The notes under the pieces: generated by a model
The model's database searches: none
What the model was told of the DNA's origin: nothing
What the model saw: only the letters and a program-made list of their open reading frames with translations
Assembly (NCBI RefSeq): GCF_001039355.2
Contig: NW_019775459.1
Location: 200,274-264,273, forward strand
Reading direction: 5' to 3'
Source of the DNA: Lingula anatina
Taxonomy: Eukaryota > Brachiopoda > Lingulata > Lingulida > Lingulidae
Length of the DNA: 64,000 bases
Part shown: one piece after another, positions 39,301 to 55,511 of the stretch
Layout of the letters: each line of letters opens with the position of its first letter
Numbering within the stretch: position 1 is the first letter of the stretch
Translations under genes and position numbers: made by a program

Positions 39301-40102
39301 AGAGACATTGAGAAATTTAAAGCCAGTTTGGAAGAAAGAGATGAAAGGCTAAGGAGGCGGCGAGTGAGACCCACTAACATGGGAAGGATAATACAGAGGT
39401 ACGTTATACAGAGGACTGGAGTATCATATATTGTGAAAAAGAAAAATTCACGTAATCATTGTGTTATTGTACTGCATAACAGTACAGAATAATAATACAG
39501 AGGAACATGGTATCCATTATTGTTAAAATAAACCTGCTCATTTAGTGATCAAAGTTACATGTGCTTTGTAGAAAAGTTTGTATATCTAACAGCTTGAAGT
39601 TTTTTTAGCTCTTTACTTTGAAAAGATACATTTCACGTAATATCTGATTTCATTTTTACATAGATATATTGAAAACCCACTGCTGCTTGAGGATAAAAAG
39701 TTTGATGTGCGGACATACATGCTGATTGCAAGCACCACACCTTACCTTGTGCTCTACCACAAAGGATACGTGCGCTTGTCTTGTCAGAAGTATGATCACC
39801 ATAGCAACGATCTGACAGCACATTTGACCAATCAGGTGAAGGAATCGGAATAAACCTTTGTTTGTTTGTTTGTTTGTTTCACTCACCCTTGTCTTTTATT
39901 AAGAACTGTTTTCAACCATTGTTTAATTTAGTGCAGTTTCTCTTTAAAAGAGCTGAGTATAAATATAATGAAAATCCATATATTACATGTTTATTTGCAA
40001 GAACCCAAGAAAGCATTATGCAAGTATGGAATTATTGCAACAAGCAACATTTAGGCGAAATAATTTCAGGTATCTTTAAATTAAACATTAAGTATTATAA
40101 CT

Positions 40103-40146
<44 letters not shown>

Positions 40147-43100
40147 TGTAGTACATTCAGAAGAAGGACCCCAGCTACCAGGATGTGAAGGAGGATACAG
40201 CCTGGTCCATGGATAAGTTCAATGACTACATCAATGAAAATGTTGCTCCTCACAAAGATCTGGAACAGAACTGGGTTTATACAACTTTCACGGTGAGTTG
40301 GTAAAGGCATGAAATGCATTTCTACCATAAAATCATACTACAGGGAATTTTACTCCTTTTCACAAGCTCTGCACAAGTTTGGTTCCTGTCGGAGTACATT
40401 TATAATAACCGGTGTCAAAATGACCGTATCATTTCCTTTGATTTTTATTCATTCATTTATTTATTTGTTTCTTTTTCTTTTTCCAGAAACAAATGCAGCG
40501 TATCATCACGCACATATTCAATGCAGTTAAGCCAAAGCTGCAGACCAGGCTTGGCTACTTTGACCTGTACGGCTTGGACTTCATGATAGACACAGACATG
40601 AAGGTCTACCTAATTGAGGTCAATGTTAATCCCGCACTTCACATTAACTGCGAGGCTCTCAAGGAGGTCATCCCCAGTGTGGTAGAGGAGACACTGTGTA
40701 AGCAATACACAAGTACACTGATACTAAGCACAAATAGTATATTTCCATAGTAACTGTTGTCCTTCTATCTGTTGTGTTACTTGTTTTGTAAAATGGAATT
40801 AAACTCTAATAAAAAATTTAGGGAAACATGAGTCAAAGATGCAAAGGATGTTAAAAAATCTTTTACCTTCAAGTTGGCCATTGCCAGAAAGTCCATATTA
40901 ACTTAGGGGAATAATGTCATTAATCTGTGTTCTTCAACGAAAAAATTATCAGTGAGCAACTGTTTGATATTCTCTTTTCTTCCTTTCCTAGATGTTGCCA
41001 TAGAGTGCTTTGAGAAGAAAAAGAAAGGGAATTCAATATGGCCCTTGCAGTCACTGAAAAACTTCACTGTCCTCTATGATGGGGAGTCTGGAAAATATCT
41101 CCATCGTATGACAGTCAATAATGGTCAAATACGCACCCAGTCACCAACAAAGGAGGTTCGTACTCAACAAGATGATACCACCACAGTGCCACCTACACTT
41201 AAAGAACCTCCTAAGCAACAGACTCCATCTACAGTCCAGAGCCCTGCCAAGACAAGCCCAACAGTGACCACCACCACTACAGCAGCGTCACAACTGCCTC
41301 CAGTACAAAAGCCCACCACTCCACGGCCACGAACATCTAGTCGTAGCATTCCAGCCACGGAACCAACTCTTTCATCACCACGGTTACAGTCCACAGAGAT
41401 CTCGATCCCAGTTACAAATCTGACACTTCCTAACGAGGCAGTGAAGTTACGCCTAACTACAGCCAACCACAACTCTCAGTCCCATAATGCCAAGCGACCT
41501 AAAAGTGGAGGCGACAGAGGAAACTGATGCTTTGTTGTTCTTAGGCAAAATCAAATGTTGTATCCTACGAAATTCACATAATCAGACCACTTTGTGAGAT
41601 GGACAAGTTAATGCCTTGGCTGTTACATGAGAGAGTCAACTAAATGGAGCTCCTGTGCTTGGCAAAGTTAATTAATTAATTACTAACTTATTAATTAACT
41701 TACCTAAACAAATATGCAGCAAACTAGTGGTGAACTTATGAAAGGGAGTAAAACTTGTGTAGTATAATTCCATGTTAGGAGCTCTCAAAGTGAACTAGCT
41801 CAGTCAAGATGTGAAAATGGCCTTGCAAATCATGCCACAGTCCAGTAAGGACAACGGTGGAGAATAACTAGTCTGTACAGCAGCACATTACGATAAAGAA
41901 AAAAGGTCTACTTCTTAGTGTACACAATTAATATAATTGCAGTGATTGAAATACATAGAGAGATCTGAGTTGCAGCAATTTTGACAGCAAAGTCTATCAC
42001 AGTTGGCTTTGATAGGTAATCTTGCTGTGGCATCCAGTATGAGATTGGAGTTTTTTGAGTTTGTGTTCATGAAGTCATTACCAACATGCGGTTGGCTTAG
42101 CAATAAAACATATCATCAGGTAAATGTCAATTAAGTTTACAGATCTGTACCGGTGGAGTGTTTGGTATTGTCAGTCAGTATATATTTGCTCAAGATGCAA
42201 AAGTGGCCAAATCAACTTTTATTTGAATTGTGGGTAAATGTACATTGATAGAACCAGGCTCCAGTTTCACAAAAAAAAACAAACTTAAGTCAGTTGCCTG
42301 GCTTAGTTGACTAGGATTTCCATGAGAGTACTGTTACACTGCTCCTGATAGGGTAAGATGTGCCCATCTGACTATGTTACCTTGTAACCTTGGTAATTAA
42401 GCTCTTAGACAGGGAACCTGACTTTTTTTGTGAAACTGATACCAGGTCTTGGTCTGTTAAGGAACAGTTTAGGTGTATTGTTTATGTTGATCATGTCTTT
42501 AAGGAATCTTTGCTGATAGGCTGGGGGAGTGATAGAACTTGTGATTAAGTGAAAGAATCCCAGAAATCCATTTCAGTACTATTGTTAATTGGGCTTTTCT
42601 GGAGTCTTATCCGGAGAGTTAGGTATTTATTAACCTAAGTTACAGTTCAGATGCACTGCAGTGTCTTTGTTTTCATGTCTACATCCTTGTCAAATGCAGT
42701 TTTGCAGACATGGAAGTTTGAAAATATTATTTTGTTACAAATAATTTTTTTATTATACTTACTTAAATAAATGTCGTTGTAACATCTACAGTCTGCACTA
42801 ACATCACAAGGTGACATTCATTTAAACAATCTCGTCCTTATTTTGTTAAAACAATTAACATTACCAAACTAATAAACTCAATTCAGTATGCATTATTTTC
42901 ATTATGTTTAATTTAAATGTGAGGACATAATATACATGGATAATCCCAGTGATAATAATCAGGTGTGATATAATCCTTTTCAATACCACCATAGTGTGAC
43001 TGGTATTGAGAAATACATTGTGCATTTCTTTGTTTTCCAATCAAAATTGTTTTCTTGGTTTTGTTTGTTGTTAGTTTTACCTGAGGAAAAGGAAATATGC

Positions 43101-46100
43101 ACTTTACAAGTGCTAATAGTCTAAGAGCTATTAATTAAGGTATTTCAACTGTTACAGTTATACTAATTGTTTTGTTGAAGGCTATGATGTTTAGTTTTGT
43201 TGATGATTTTAGGTATTATATTAGCATTTTATTCAGTCATGAAACTTATGTTTGCTGTATTAGTGTTGTTTAAAGATTTTAAGTGAAATTTCCCTGCTAG
43301 TTTTTATATATTTTGTTGGTTTTATTTATTTATTTACCAGTATTAAGAAATGGTAATACATAGTATCAATATATCCCAGTGTCATATTATAAGCAGTATT
43401 ATTTGGATTATTACATCTTGGGTGCTTATTTGTAGTGATCTGTTTTTGTATTGTATTGTGTGAATAAAATTCAGGCAAGGGTTGTTGTCATCATTTGCCA
43501 AAGTTAAGTTGCTATTAACTTAAAGTAAAAAAAAANNNNNNNNNNNNNNNNNNNNNNNNNNNNNNNNNNNNNNNNNNNNNNNNNNNNNNNNNNNNNNNNN
43601 NNNNNNNNNNNNNNNNNNNNNNNNNNNNNNNNNNNNNNNNNNNNNNNNNNNNNNNNNNNNNNNNNNNNNNNNNNNNNNNNNNNNNNNNNNNNNNNNNNNN
43701 NNNNNNNNNNNNNNNNNNNNNNNNNNNNNNNNNNNNNNNNNNNNNNNNNNNNNNNNNNNNNNNNNNNNNNNNNNNNNNNNNNNNNNNNNNNNNNNNNNNN
43801 NNNNNNNNNNNNNNNNNNNNNNNNNNNNNNNNNNNNNNNNNNNNNNNNNNNNNNNNNNNNNNNNNNNNNNNNNNNNNNNNNNNNNNNNNNNNNNNNNNNN
43901 NNNNNNNNNNNNNNNNNNNNNNNNNNNNNNNNNNNNNNNNNNNNNNNNNNNNNNNNNNNNNNNNNNNNNNNNNNNNNNNNNNNNNNNNNNNNNNNNNNNN
44001 NNNNNNNNNNNNNNNNNNNNNNNNNNNNNNNNNNNNNNNNNNNNNNNNNNNNNNNNNNNNNNNNNNNNNNNNNNNNNNNNNNNNNNNNNNNNNNNNNNNN
44101 NNNNNNNNNNNNNNNNNNNNNNNNNNNNNNNNNNNNNNNNNNNNNNNNNNNNNNNNNNNNNNNNNNNNNNNNNNNNNNNNNNNNNNNNNNNNNNNNNNNN
44201 NNNNNNNNNNNNNNNNNNNNNNNNNNNNNNNNNNNNNNNNNNNNNNNNNNNNNNNNNNNNNNNNNNNNNNNNNNNNNNNNNNNNNNNNNNNNNNNNNNNN
44301 NNNNNNNNNNNNNNNNNNNNNNNNNNNNNNNNNNNNNNNNNNNNNNNNNNNNNNNNNNNNNNNNNNNNNNNNNNNNNNNNNNNNNNNNNNNNNNNNNNNN
44401 NNNNNNNNNNNNNNNNNNNNNNNNNNNNNNNNNNNNNNNGTATGCATTATTTTCATTATGTTTAATTTAAATGTGAGGACATAATATACATGGATAATCC
44501 CAGTGATAATAATCAGGTGTGATATAATCCTTTTCAATATCACCATAGTGTGACTGGTATTGAGAAATACATTGTGCATTTCTTTGTTTTCCAATCAAAA
44601 TTGTTTTCTTGGTTTTGTTTGTTGTTAGTTTTACCTGAGGAAAAGGAAATATGCACTTTACAAGTGCTAATAGTCTAAGAGCTATTAATTAAGGTATTTC
44701 AACTGTTACAGTTATACTAATTGTTTTGTTGAAGGCTATGATGTTTAGTTTTGTTGATGATTTTAGGTATTATATTAGCATTTTATTCAGTCATGAAACT
44801 TATGTTTGCTGTATTAGTGTTGTTTAAAGATTTTAAGTGAAATTTCCCTGCTAGTTTTTATATATTTTGTTGGTTTTATTTATTTATTTACCAGTATTAA
44901 GAAATGGTAATACATAGTATCAATATATCCCAGTGTCATATTATAAGCAGTATTATTTGGATTATTACATCTTGGGTGCTTATTTGTAGTGATCTGTTTT
45001 TGTATTGTATTGTGTGAATAAAATTCAGGCAAGGGTTGTTGTCATCATTTGCCAAAGTTAAGTTGCTATTAACTTAAAGTAAAAAAAAATTCATTGCAAC
45101 CAAAATATTAGTACTGTTATTATCTGACTGCTAATAAAATAAGTTTCATGAAAACAGACAAGATAGTTTGCATGTTATTACTGTAATTATGGTAGATTGA
45201 ATTGTAGATTATGATGTTTCAATTAAATAAACACATTAATACATAAATATTAGAAAACCAAAATGAAGAGGTGGATAGTGATACATACTAGTAAAAATGC
45301 CATTGAGCAGCGTGATGGTACCCTCACTGTTATTGTGTCTGAATGCCCCCTTGGCATCTCTCGAACCACATGACAATAACATCACTGAAACAATGAGAAC
45401 TCATTTGGCAGAAAAAACATGTTTTTTATTTCTTTCAAGAAAAATTGGTTCATTTTACATTCCATTAAAAGTATAAGACTCCTTTCACATAGAGCATAAG
45501 AAAAATAAATGTGTTTATAAGGGTGACAACCCCAGATTTGTAAGTTATTACAATAAAATAAACATGGCATGTACTCATGATATGCAGCATGGCTGAGCCT
45601 ATGAGATTGCTTCAATTGTATGTAGTTTGTGTATAAATAGATACATTTACTATCAAAACACACAAAAAATAACATGTGAACAAACAGCATTGGGTCACAT
45701 GATCCAAAATTTCTTTCATACCTTTCATAGAGACAGTCATGCACCATTTATGAGTGCGAGAGAAAATTAATTTACAGAATGAACCAAAATATGTTTTTTA
45801 GAGATATATTTTGATATTCTGGAGCCAAATATCTTTCAGATATTCAAAATGTGTATATTAATATTCCATCTGATATGTAAGTTTTCATTTTGTCTTCCAA
45901 AAGTAAAAAATCTCTTTCTTTATAGTGTTAATTTTTCAATAAACTTGTAAAGCTCTTGGATAAGATACAAAGTTATAATACATGATTATCATAACTCTTC
46001 CTGAATTTCTTATAAGGTCCTTTCAATTGTCCTAAAAGATGTTCTATAGGAAATTGTTCCCGAATCTTAATTATAAGAACCTACAGGACATTCAGTAGGG

Positions 46101-49100
46101 TGCTATGGGATATTTGTTACAGGAATCCAATAGGACGGTAGGATGCTATGGGATATTTGTTACAGGAATCCAATAGGACGGTAGGGTGCTATGGGATATT
46201 TGGGGTCCCTATAGTGTCCAATAGAGTCCTGTTGGGTTCGTATAGTGTTTTGTGGGATTCATGGAAATCTCAGAGAATTTCATAGGATTCTGATAGAGTC
46301 TCATGCAGTCCTGTAGGATTCCTATAGAGTCCTGTCAAATTACTAGAGAGTCCTAGATGACAGTCCTGTAGGATTCCTACAGAGTCCTGTCAAATTATTA
46401 GAGAGTTCTAGATGACAGTCCCATGGAGTCCTGTAGGATTCCTATAGAGTCCTGTCAAATTACTAGAGAGTCCTAGATGATAGTACCATGCAGTCTGTAG
46501 GATTCCTATAGAGTCCTGTCAAATTATTAGAGAGTTCTAGATGACAGTCCCATGGAGTCCTGTAGGATTCCTATAGAGTCCTGTCAAATTACTAGAGAGT
46601 CCTAGATGATAGTACCATGCAGTCCTGTAGGATTCCTATAGAGTCCTGTAAAATTACTAGAGAGTCCTAGATGACAGTCCTGTAGGATTCCTATAGAGTC
46701 CTGTCAAATTATTAGAGAGTTCTAGATGACAGTCCCATGGAGTCCTGTAGGATTCCTACAGAGTCCTGTCAAATTACTAGAGAGTTCTAGATGACAGTAC
46801 CATGGAGTCCTGTAGGATTCCTATAGAGTCCTGTAGGACTTTTATCTGAAGGGCTTGCTAACACTGTGACAGACCCATGTACATGTGCATTCTGGTCTCT
46901 TGGATATAAAACATACATAAAATATTGGGTCTAGTTCAAATCTGAATATAAAACAGACAACAAACATCAAATCCCAAACCATAAATAAATTGTAAACACT
47001 TTGTGAACACATACAGGTGAAGTGTGGCAGCTTCAGGCAAGACAAATTAATATCCTAGTTTTACATATTGACTGTTATTCACAAACTTTCGCAAAATCTT
47101 TGGACACTCAACAGTTTACAGCCTGTTTTGAAATTACTAAATTGTTTTTCAGCTGAAGCAAGTTGTATACTGGTCAATCCACAGATTATTACAGATATTT
47201 CAGAAAAGCTGCTGTTCTACCAATAGCTCAAATGAGCACATTAATTCTGATGGATTTCTTGGTATGACAGCATTACCTCCTCACAAAACAATGTCTATTT
47301 CTGGATTATCTATACTGATAATGAAAGAATCATAACATATCAAATCCCCTCAACCCTGTTATATATACATGCACAGTTGACTTTCATAAGATAAAGCTGC
47401 AGCCCCGCATTTAATAAATGCTACCGTAACAAAAAAATTGACCAATTTCCTCCAGCAGTTACTGCTTCTGTGGCAGAGGTCCTGCCAGCTGTCCTGTGGC
47501 GCCATCTACTGGCTGTTGCTGGGCCTGCGGTGGTTGTTGTTGTGGCCACTGCTGCTGCTGTTGTTGATGTTGTTGTTGGGCAATGTTGTAAGCTGTAGGA
47601 CTCTGGGCATGCATAGGCTGGGCCTGCGGTGGTTGTTGTTGTGGCCACTGCTGCTGCTGTTGTTGATGTTGTTGTTGGGCAATGTTGGACGCTAAAGGAC
47701 CCTGGACATACATAGGCTGGGCGTTGTAACCTCCAACTTGGGGCCCCTGCTGTGGATAGTACACAAAGCCTGAAGGAGGTAAGGTTTTTAAGATTAAATG
47801 AGAAGAATGCATATATGGTCTGATGGAGACACAAACATCTGAATGAATATGAAATCAAAAAATAATAAATAAATGTTGATAATTTTCTATGTTAACACAT
47901 ATTGAAAAATTTCTCAAATGAAAAGTTTTTAAAACATGCCAAAACCTCTGTGAGAAAATAGCTTTGAAACAGCATGTTGTCCAGGGTGGATCATGGCCAA
48001 TTGTGTAATGTAAATGATCCATAGATGGCAGCACAAACAGCATGTTGTCCAGGGTAGAAGATGGCCAAATGTGTAATGTAAATGATCCATAGATGGCAGC
48101 ACATATGTGCAATGTCTGTGACACAGAGATGGCAGCACAAAATACGAAATACTAATAATTATATTATATAAATTTTGTCTCATGTCTTTTTATTCACATT
48201 ACCTTGTTGTCCAGGTACCATGTAAGCCCCAGTATTTTGTGCATTATTGGGTACTGTATAGATGACAGTACCCTGACTAGAAGGCTGCAATATAATTAAA
48301 TACAACATAATAGGTCCTAATTAAGATTAAGTCATTTTAACAACATGCAATATTAACAAAATAATTAAAATTCATGTTCTTTTTTATGTGCATTAGATGT
48401 GATAGGAAGTTCTATACATATTGCAGGAAGTTCTATACAGGTTTTCTACACATAACAGTATATGAGCCAGCAACAAAGACATTGTTCTTTTTTCAAATAT
48501 ATGGCTCTAAATTTTTTATTTGACAAAATTAGATGATAAGCCATGTGCTAAACGACAGGTTAAAGAAAATCTTTATGCACCATTAATAAAGCTTTAGGAA
48601 TGTCTATATGAAAAGAGGCATATGTTTTTTAAGGTAGTGAAAAATATCATTTTCTATAAGAAAATGATCCAAATTCGCAAAATCTTGACAGCTCCAAGTT
48701 CAAAAAGCACTGACCTCAGAACAGCAACAGACACCATGGCAACAAATAGCTGATGAGATTACTGCTATCACCCCCTCTGTAAAGGCCACGAAAATCAAAA
48801 ACACTGACCATCCCCTGATATCATTTGCCTGCAAAAGTATTGTGACGAAGAAATATATAAATATTTGCCTTTGGAATTTGTAAAAAAGAAAAGCTCAGCA
48901 AGTATTCAGCAAGTACACATTTTTTATCACAATTGTTTTATTTTCAATGTAAGATTTGAAAACAAGCACTCAGAAAAAATACAGTGCACCTGAGCTGAAA
49001 AATGTTTTGCCATAAACTTAGACCCCATTTCCATAGATTTTAGATCGATCTATCCCTGTGGGGAGTCTCACTTGATTACTGTCATCTTAGCCGGCTTAAG

Positions 49101-49978
49101 CGTCTGTCCCGCCTGCTGAAAGCTGTAAGGGGGTAATTAACTACGGTGCGCACTCGGCTGACCGCAATTTAGCGTGAACCCCCAGGGAGTTAGGTCGATT
49201 TAAATCTTAATCTCTGGATCGATCTAAATCTCTGGGAATACACCCTTAGAAACAAAGTTGGCGTCTCTTTCTCAAAATGTCTCATCTCACTGAACACAAA
49301 ACAAAAGGATTGAAATTGGACCACTTACAAAGGATATCTGATATTTATACGGAACGCGAGGATCGACTTTTTTCATAAGGATCTCAGCCCAAGAGAAACC
49401 TATCAAGACTGTCCATGAAATAACGGCTGATATGATGCACATGACCATATATGAGATGACCTGGAAAGATTGAAGTAATAAATAAATGAATGAAAAGCCA
49501 GACAAATAAAAAAAATGAAATTTTAATTGATGTCCTGACAAACAAAGAATAAATATATAATAATATATACAATATATATATATATATATAACGTAATTAC
49601 CAGTATATGTACATATATCATCATTTTGTCTCTTTTATATATTTTTTTTGTATGAAGCACTGATATTTTCAAGCAAGAAAAACTTGAAAAACATAGAAGT
49701 CAGAAGGTAATCTTAAACCGAAGGTTAATGTGAACTCACCAATCCCTTATTTTTTTCCTGCGTGCCAAAATTCCCAGTGCTCCTGTCACAATGAACTAAA
49801 ACCATTCTTCAAATTAGTCAATATCTATATTGCATAATCCTGCCATGCTGATAGTATGGGAATACGAATTAGTCAGTCTTAATAACATAAATTTAACAAA
49901 TCTAAGATCGTTAACTTTGTTTCACAAATTATCTTATCAGAGAATCTGTAATACGTTGCTATGGTAACCTAACTGAAC

Positions 49979-50035
<57 letters not shown>

Positions 50036-51406
50036 GTATATTACCAGAAAGCCACACCATATCCCTGCTCCATGCTTGTAAGATTCCGGAAGCAATACCA
50101 AAACAATACCAGTGCTGACAGAGATAACCCCAAGAACAATTTGGGTTATACCAAGTCCCACACCAGCCCTGTGCATGTACCTGGAACAAATGCATTTTTA
50201 GAGTTAAAACTATACTCTGATTTGCTTGTAATTACCGAATAGGTTCAATTGATAATAGTCTGCCGTCATCTTAAATTTGATTCTCCTTCTAAAATCAACT
50301 TAAATTCCATTTAAATTTTTTTCAAAAGAGATGCCAAAATGAATATTTGGCGACAAAAAATGAGAGACAAAATGATGTAAAGATTTAAATTTCATGGCAA
50401 ATTTTTTCACTGTAGTACTGGCAATGGGCACGACCTTGATTTGGCATGCACTGATGCATGTGCGTTTTGGTACGTAACATAGACATCGTTTTTATAGCAC
50501 CCTCTTGTTTTTGTACGGTACCCCACTTGCCTTAATTCTTAATTCCTCGATTAATGTTTTGAAGCAAAATAAAACTGCCGAAAAACTTAAACTGTTTTCA
50601 TTCATATACTGTAATCACTGGATATAGCTTGATATGACTTTTTTGTTTTTATTTTCGGGTTTTTATTACTATTACTATTATTACCTTGTTTTAAGTATGG
50701 ACTTTATTTGGTAATTTTCACGCGAAGTCCATTTCCATTCTATCTGTCTTTTTTACTTTCTTTTGCCGTCCTTTGTTCTACATCTCCCTCTCTTGTTATA
50801 ACGGCCCAACGGCATCGTCACATGCCTGTACCACATACTTTTTTCTTACACTTTCGTATGTAATAGTGTATTTTTCAGTATCATTTTTAGTTATTTTCTT
50901 GTATTTTTAGTATGTTTTCCGTATTTATACATTTTACGTGACACTTTTTTCACTTTTACTTATTTTATTTCTTTTCTTTCAGTTCTACGTTTGACTTTGG
51001 CAATAAATCTGATAAAATCAAAACGATCAGTTTTAGACTTCTTGACTGAAGGCAGTTACACCATACGTACCAATTTTTTATTATCTTTTATTATTTTATT
51101 ATTTTTATTTATTATTATTATTAGTATTATTTTGTCTTAACCTGTCTTTGGGATGTATTGTGTCAATAATAAAGTACTTACCTTTCAGCATGAAATGATG
51201 AAGAACCTCCAACAGGTGTCGCTGCGCTGCTTACTTGGTGATTTACTGCCTGTGGGGTCTGGTACATCACTGTTGTCGGTGACATTGTTTCGTTTCAATC
51301 AACTTTACTGGAAATGAAGTGGACAATGAAGTAGAGACAGCTCATATGAAAAAGTCACATGTTTTTTAAAACATTAAACATTTTTAAAATATTAAAATAT
51401 TTCTGT

Positions 51407-51501
<95 letters not shown>

Positions 51502-52691
51502 AGGCGCAATTTCTTATTTTTTTGGGCGAAAAAATTACAAATGAAACAAATTTGCAATGGTAATCAAAGTAGAAAGTAGCACACGGTGTCATCTGGTATT
51601 GCAAGCATGGCTGCTCTGCCTCATGTATAATAAATTAACTTTTACTAAAGTCACGGCCTGTGATTACGACGGATTACGTGCATTCTGTGCCCTTCACTGT
51701 ATTTGAATGTAAACTGGTAATTTACCAGATATTGCATATACATATTTTGTAACTGTAACACAAATTAAACATCGCCCTATCCCAAGCTGAAGAAAGCAAT
51801 AGTATTGTACAAAAAACTTACAAATATTTGTTTTTCTTTTTTCCCACAGGTTAGACACTTCAGAGGTAAGCTCTCACAAAAAGCTAGCTCCTTGCTTCAC
51901 TTCGTTCCCAAAATCTTCCCTTTCGTGTCGACGCTATTTTTTAAAACGTTTTTTTTTTTTTTTTTTACTTCAAATGCACTTAAATCCTGATGATCACTGT
52001 CTTTTGAACTTGGGTAGATTTTGTTTTAAGCACGCAGAAGTGCATTAACACACCCGTCCAGCTCTACAGCGCAGGAAAGTAGGCCGAACCTTATAAGACA
52101 TGCTAACGTTTATAGCTATTTTCTAGCGCCGCCCCACTGCGTACTCCCTGCCTGCTTAGAATACAGAAAAAGCTGGTGACTATATGAGGTAATGTACAAC
52201 GAAAGTAAACACAAGTGAAAGCCAGACCTTCTCTTAGCATCGTTAATTAAACCTTCACGGGTTGTTGTGACCATTAAACAAGGAATAAATCTTAATTACA
52301 ACCATTTAAATTGCTGTTCTGGCAATACTGAATTAATTACACACAAGTAATAAAACCAAAGACAAACAGGTAATTCACTGTAATAATTTTAATTAAATAT
52401 CAAATTATACCTGTAAATTTTTACTATTCGCAGGTGAATATTTTTCACAAAACCGTTTCCGCTTATTCTTATTTGTAGGTAAGTCTATTGGTTTGCGTTT
52501 ACCAATGAGGGGCGATGCGGGGAGGTGTCCGCACTGTCATCCTTTGAGCCAAAAAATTTAACAAGTCGTTAACTAAGAAACATTACTTTGTATAAAAAAT
52601 AAAAAATTATTGTTCATAACAATAGTTATTTATATTGTTAGGCCTATAATTTAATTAATTAAACAATAAAGCGTTTTTCACTCGGATATAC

Positions 52692-52775
<84 letters not shown>

Positions 52776-53308
52776 TTTTTTTTTTTTTTTTTTTTTTGCA
52801 ATGCCCAATATAATGTAAGTCCCATCTTTTATAATGGGTCTCCGCATTCGTTTTGAGTTTTAAAATATTACGTTGGTTCCTTGTTCAGGTGTGTAGCAAG
52901 TCAAAGTCAATACAGTTACTTCACGCTCATATTCACAATATCAATTATGCAGTATGGAAGGCACGGTTACATAATGCTGTACGTTCAATCAAATAATCTC
53001 TCGATGTTTGCTAAGCTGAGCGTCATTTTATCGACTTTTCCCTCCAATTACCTTCAGTCGTACAAGTGCACTGCATTATGATCTATTAAATGTACAATTT
53101 TCCTTTAAATCAATGTTGCCTCACACATGATTTACAAGCTGCTTTTAATGTGTTTAAAAGCGCTGCGACAGCGGACACCTGGCCGACAAAATAGGCGAAA
53201 ATCGATGTTCTTATGACATCCTAGCATTATCAAGATGTCTGGACACAGCGAGAAGGTAAGACGACTTGGTAAGATATTGTCCTTAATTCGCGCGCTTTAG
53301 TAAATTGA

Positions 53309-53390
<82 letters not shown>

Positions 53391-55480
53391 CGGAGTGCAA
53401 CATCGGTATGATAATTTACCTGACTTACACCAAGGAGTTGTAACTCCTTGCTTACACGCACCATCAAGCACGTCCAGTGTATGTTTAGTGGGTTCTTTGT
53501 ATTTTATTTGTTGTTAAACGAGGTAAAATTAAAAACTAAAATACAGGTAAGCCACCTCTGACAATATACTTTGATTTAAACATTTAAACCAAATATTTTC
53601 ACCACACCAGATAACCAGATGAAATATCGTTGTCCTCAAGCCTAACGCATGCGTGTGAACCTAAGGCGCGTGGTCACGTGGTGCGTTGGACTGCCACTGA
53701 CGAGCCTTGCGGTGACGTCATTCATAGCTCTGTTAAGGATTCCAGGTAAAATCTTCCATGCTATACTCTTTAAAACTTTATCCAATCTTTAAAACTTTAT
53801 CCAATCCAAATTTAATTTGGCACAAAACATCTAAATTGACAATGGAGTTCTATATTTTATCTTTTACCTGTTTACTGATACCAGGGAATTATATCCGATA
53901 TAATTCCCTGCTGATACACACTCTATGTGTGTGTATTTGAAGATATTACATTTTCACATTTCCTGGCGTGATTAAAAAAACGATCCTTTTTAAACCAGTC
54001 GATTATTAAGCATGTTACTTTTACCGAAGTTAAAATATCCATCAGTTTTTTTTTTTTTTATTCTTCAATTTCTTCATTCTCAGATTTCAATATGACCAAC
54101 AGCTATGAAAAACAAGTGGGTTCTATAGGAGGACCGGCTGCCAGCTTATTGTCTACGTCAACAGAAGGTCGACCCAGTCAAAATACAGTCGGGTGGTTCA
54201 ACAGTTCTAGTTTATATGCAGAGAGATCGAACGCTGTATTGGCAGCATGTCAAATGCTCCAGTTAAATGACCAGTCCCTGTCATCGTTACTAAGGCAACG
54301 AGAAGGCATTGTTTCCCCAACACAATTTTTGATCGATCACAAGAACAAGATGTTATATTGCCAAGTACCTAAAGCCGGATCCACCAATTTCAAGAGGCTA
54401 CTACTTCTCGCGAGACAGAACGAGAACTCCGGTAGATTGCATCTTTCGGCACTTTCTCCCCACAAAACCTGGCAGGCAACGAAGACTGTTTTTAATCGGT
54501 TAGAGCCCAACACACCGGAGACGTACGTGAACAGCATTCTGAAAAATTACACCAAAGTTTTGCTAACACGCCCTCCTTATGAACGCCTTGTGTCTTTTTA
54601 CCACATGTATTTCGAGGAGCAGCATTATGAAAATGCATCTCTCGCTTATGAACTCAAACGCTTAGTGAAATACATGAAACGGGTACTTAAAAGAATGGAT
54701 CGCGGGAATTGCACGTGGAATGCCAAACCAACATTCAAGGAGTTCGTAGATTTTGTACTCTTCGATTATCGAGGGATAGAAACAAGGAGACTGCACACAA
54801 AGGGAGTGATAAATGCCCACTGGTTTCCCATATCGAGACTCTGTTACCCGTGCGCGGTTCATTATGACGTCATTGGCACCATGGAGACTCTTGATCAAGA
54901 TTTTGATTATATAGCAAAAAAATTGACATGAAAAAGGGCATAAATTATCCAAGGTATCTTCGGAGGAAATCTCTGAACCTCACAAAATCATATATGTCTT
55001 CATTAACAGGCGCTCAATTAAAAAGATTACAAAATATGTATGCAACAGATTTTGAACTTTTTAACTTTAGCAAAACATTGCTATAATAAAGAAAAAAAGT
55101 TCTGTTAAATTGATTAGGCAAATCTTGTTCAAATATAGTTCATGCAAAATTTATCTTTGATGGGCTAAAAAACTAGCATGTGGGCCTACTAACATGTATC
55201 GGACTGTATGGCATATTCCCTGATCATCCAGATGACCGATAGTACCTTCTGAAATGTACAGACGACCTAGGAGTGACTTAATTTCAAACAAAATAAACTT
55301 CATTTAATTAGAGTACAAGGACGTGTCTAGCAATGTTTAATAGTAAGGCAGAATTGCTATTTCCTCCCGAAGTAAATTCATTCTGGTGTCAAAATTCCGT
55401 GTAGTAGGGCCTATATACCCCTGTATGTGTTAATTTGTTCAAACCATAGAAATGTCAATACCTTTAAGTGGGATTTAGAA

Positions 55481-55511
<31 letters not shown>
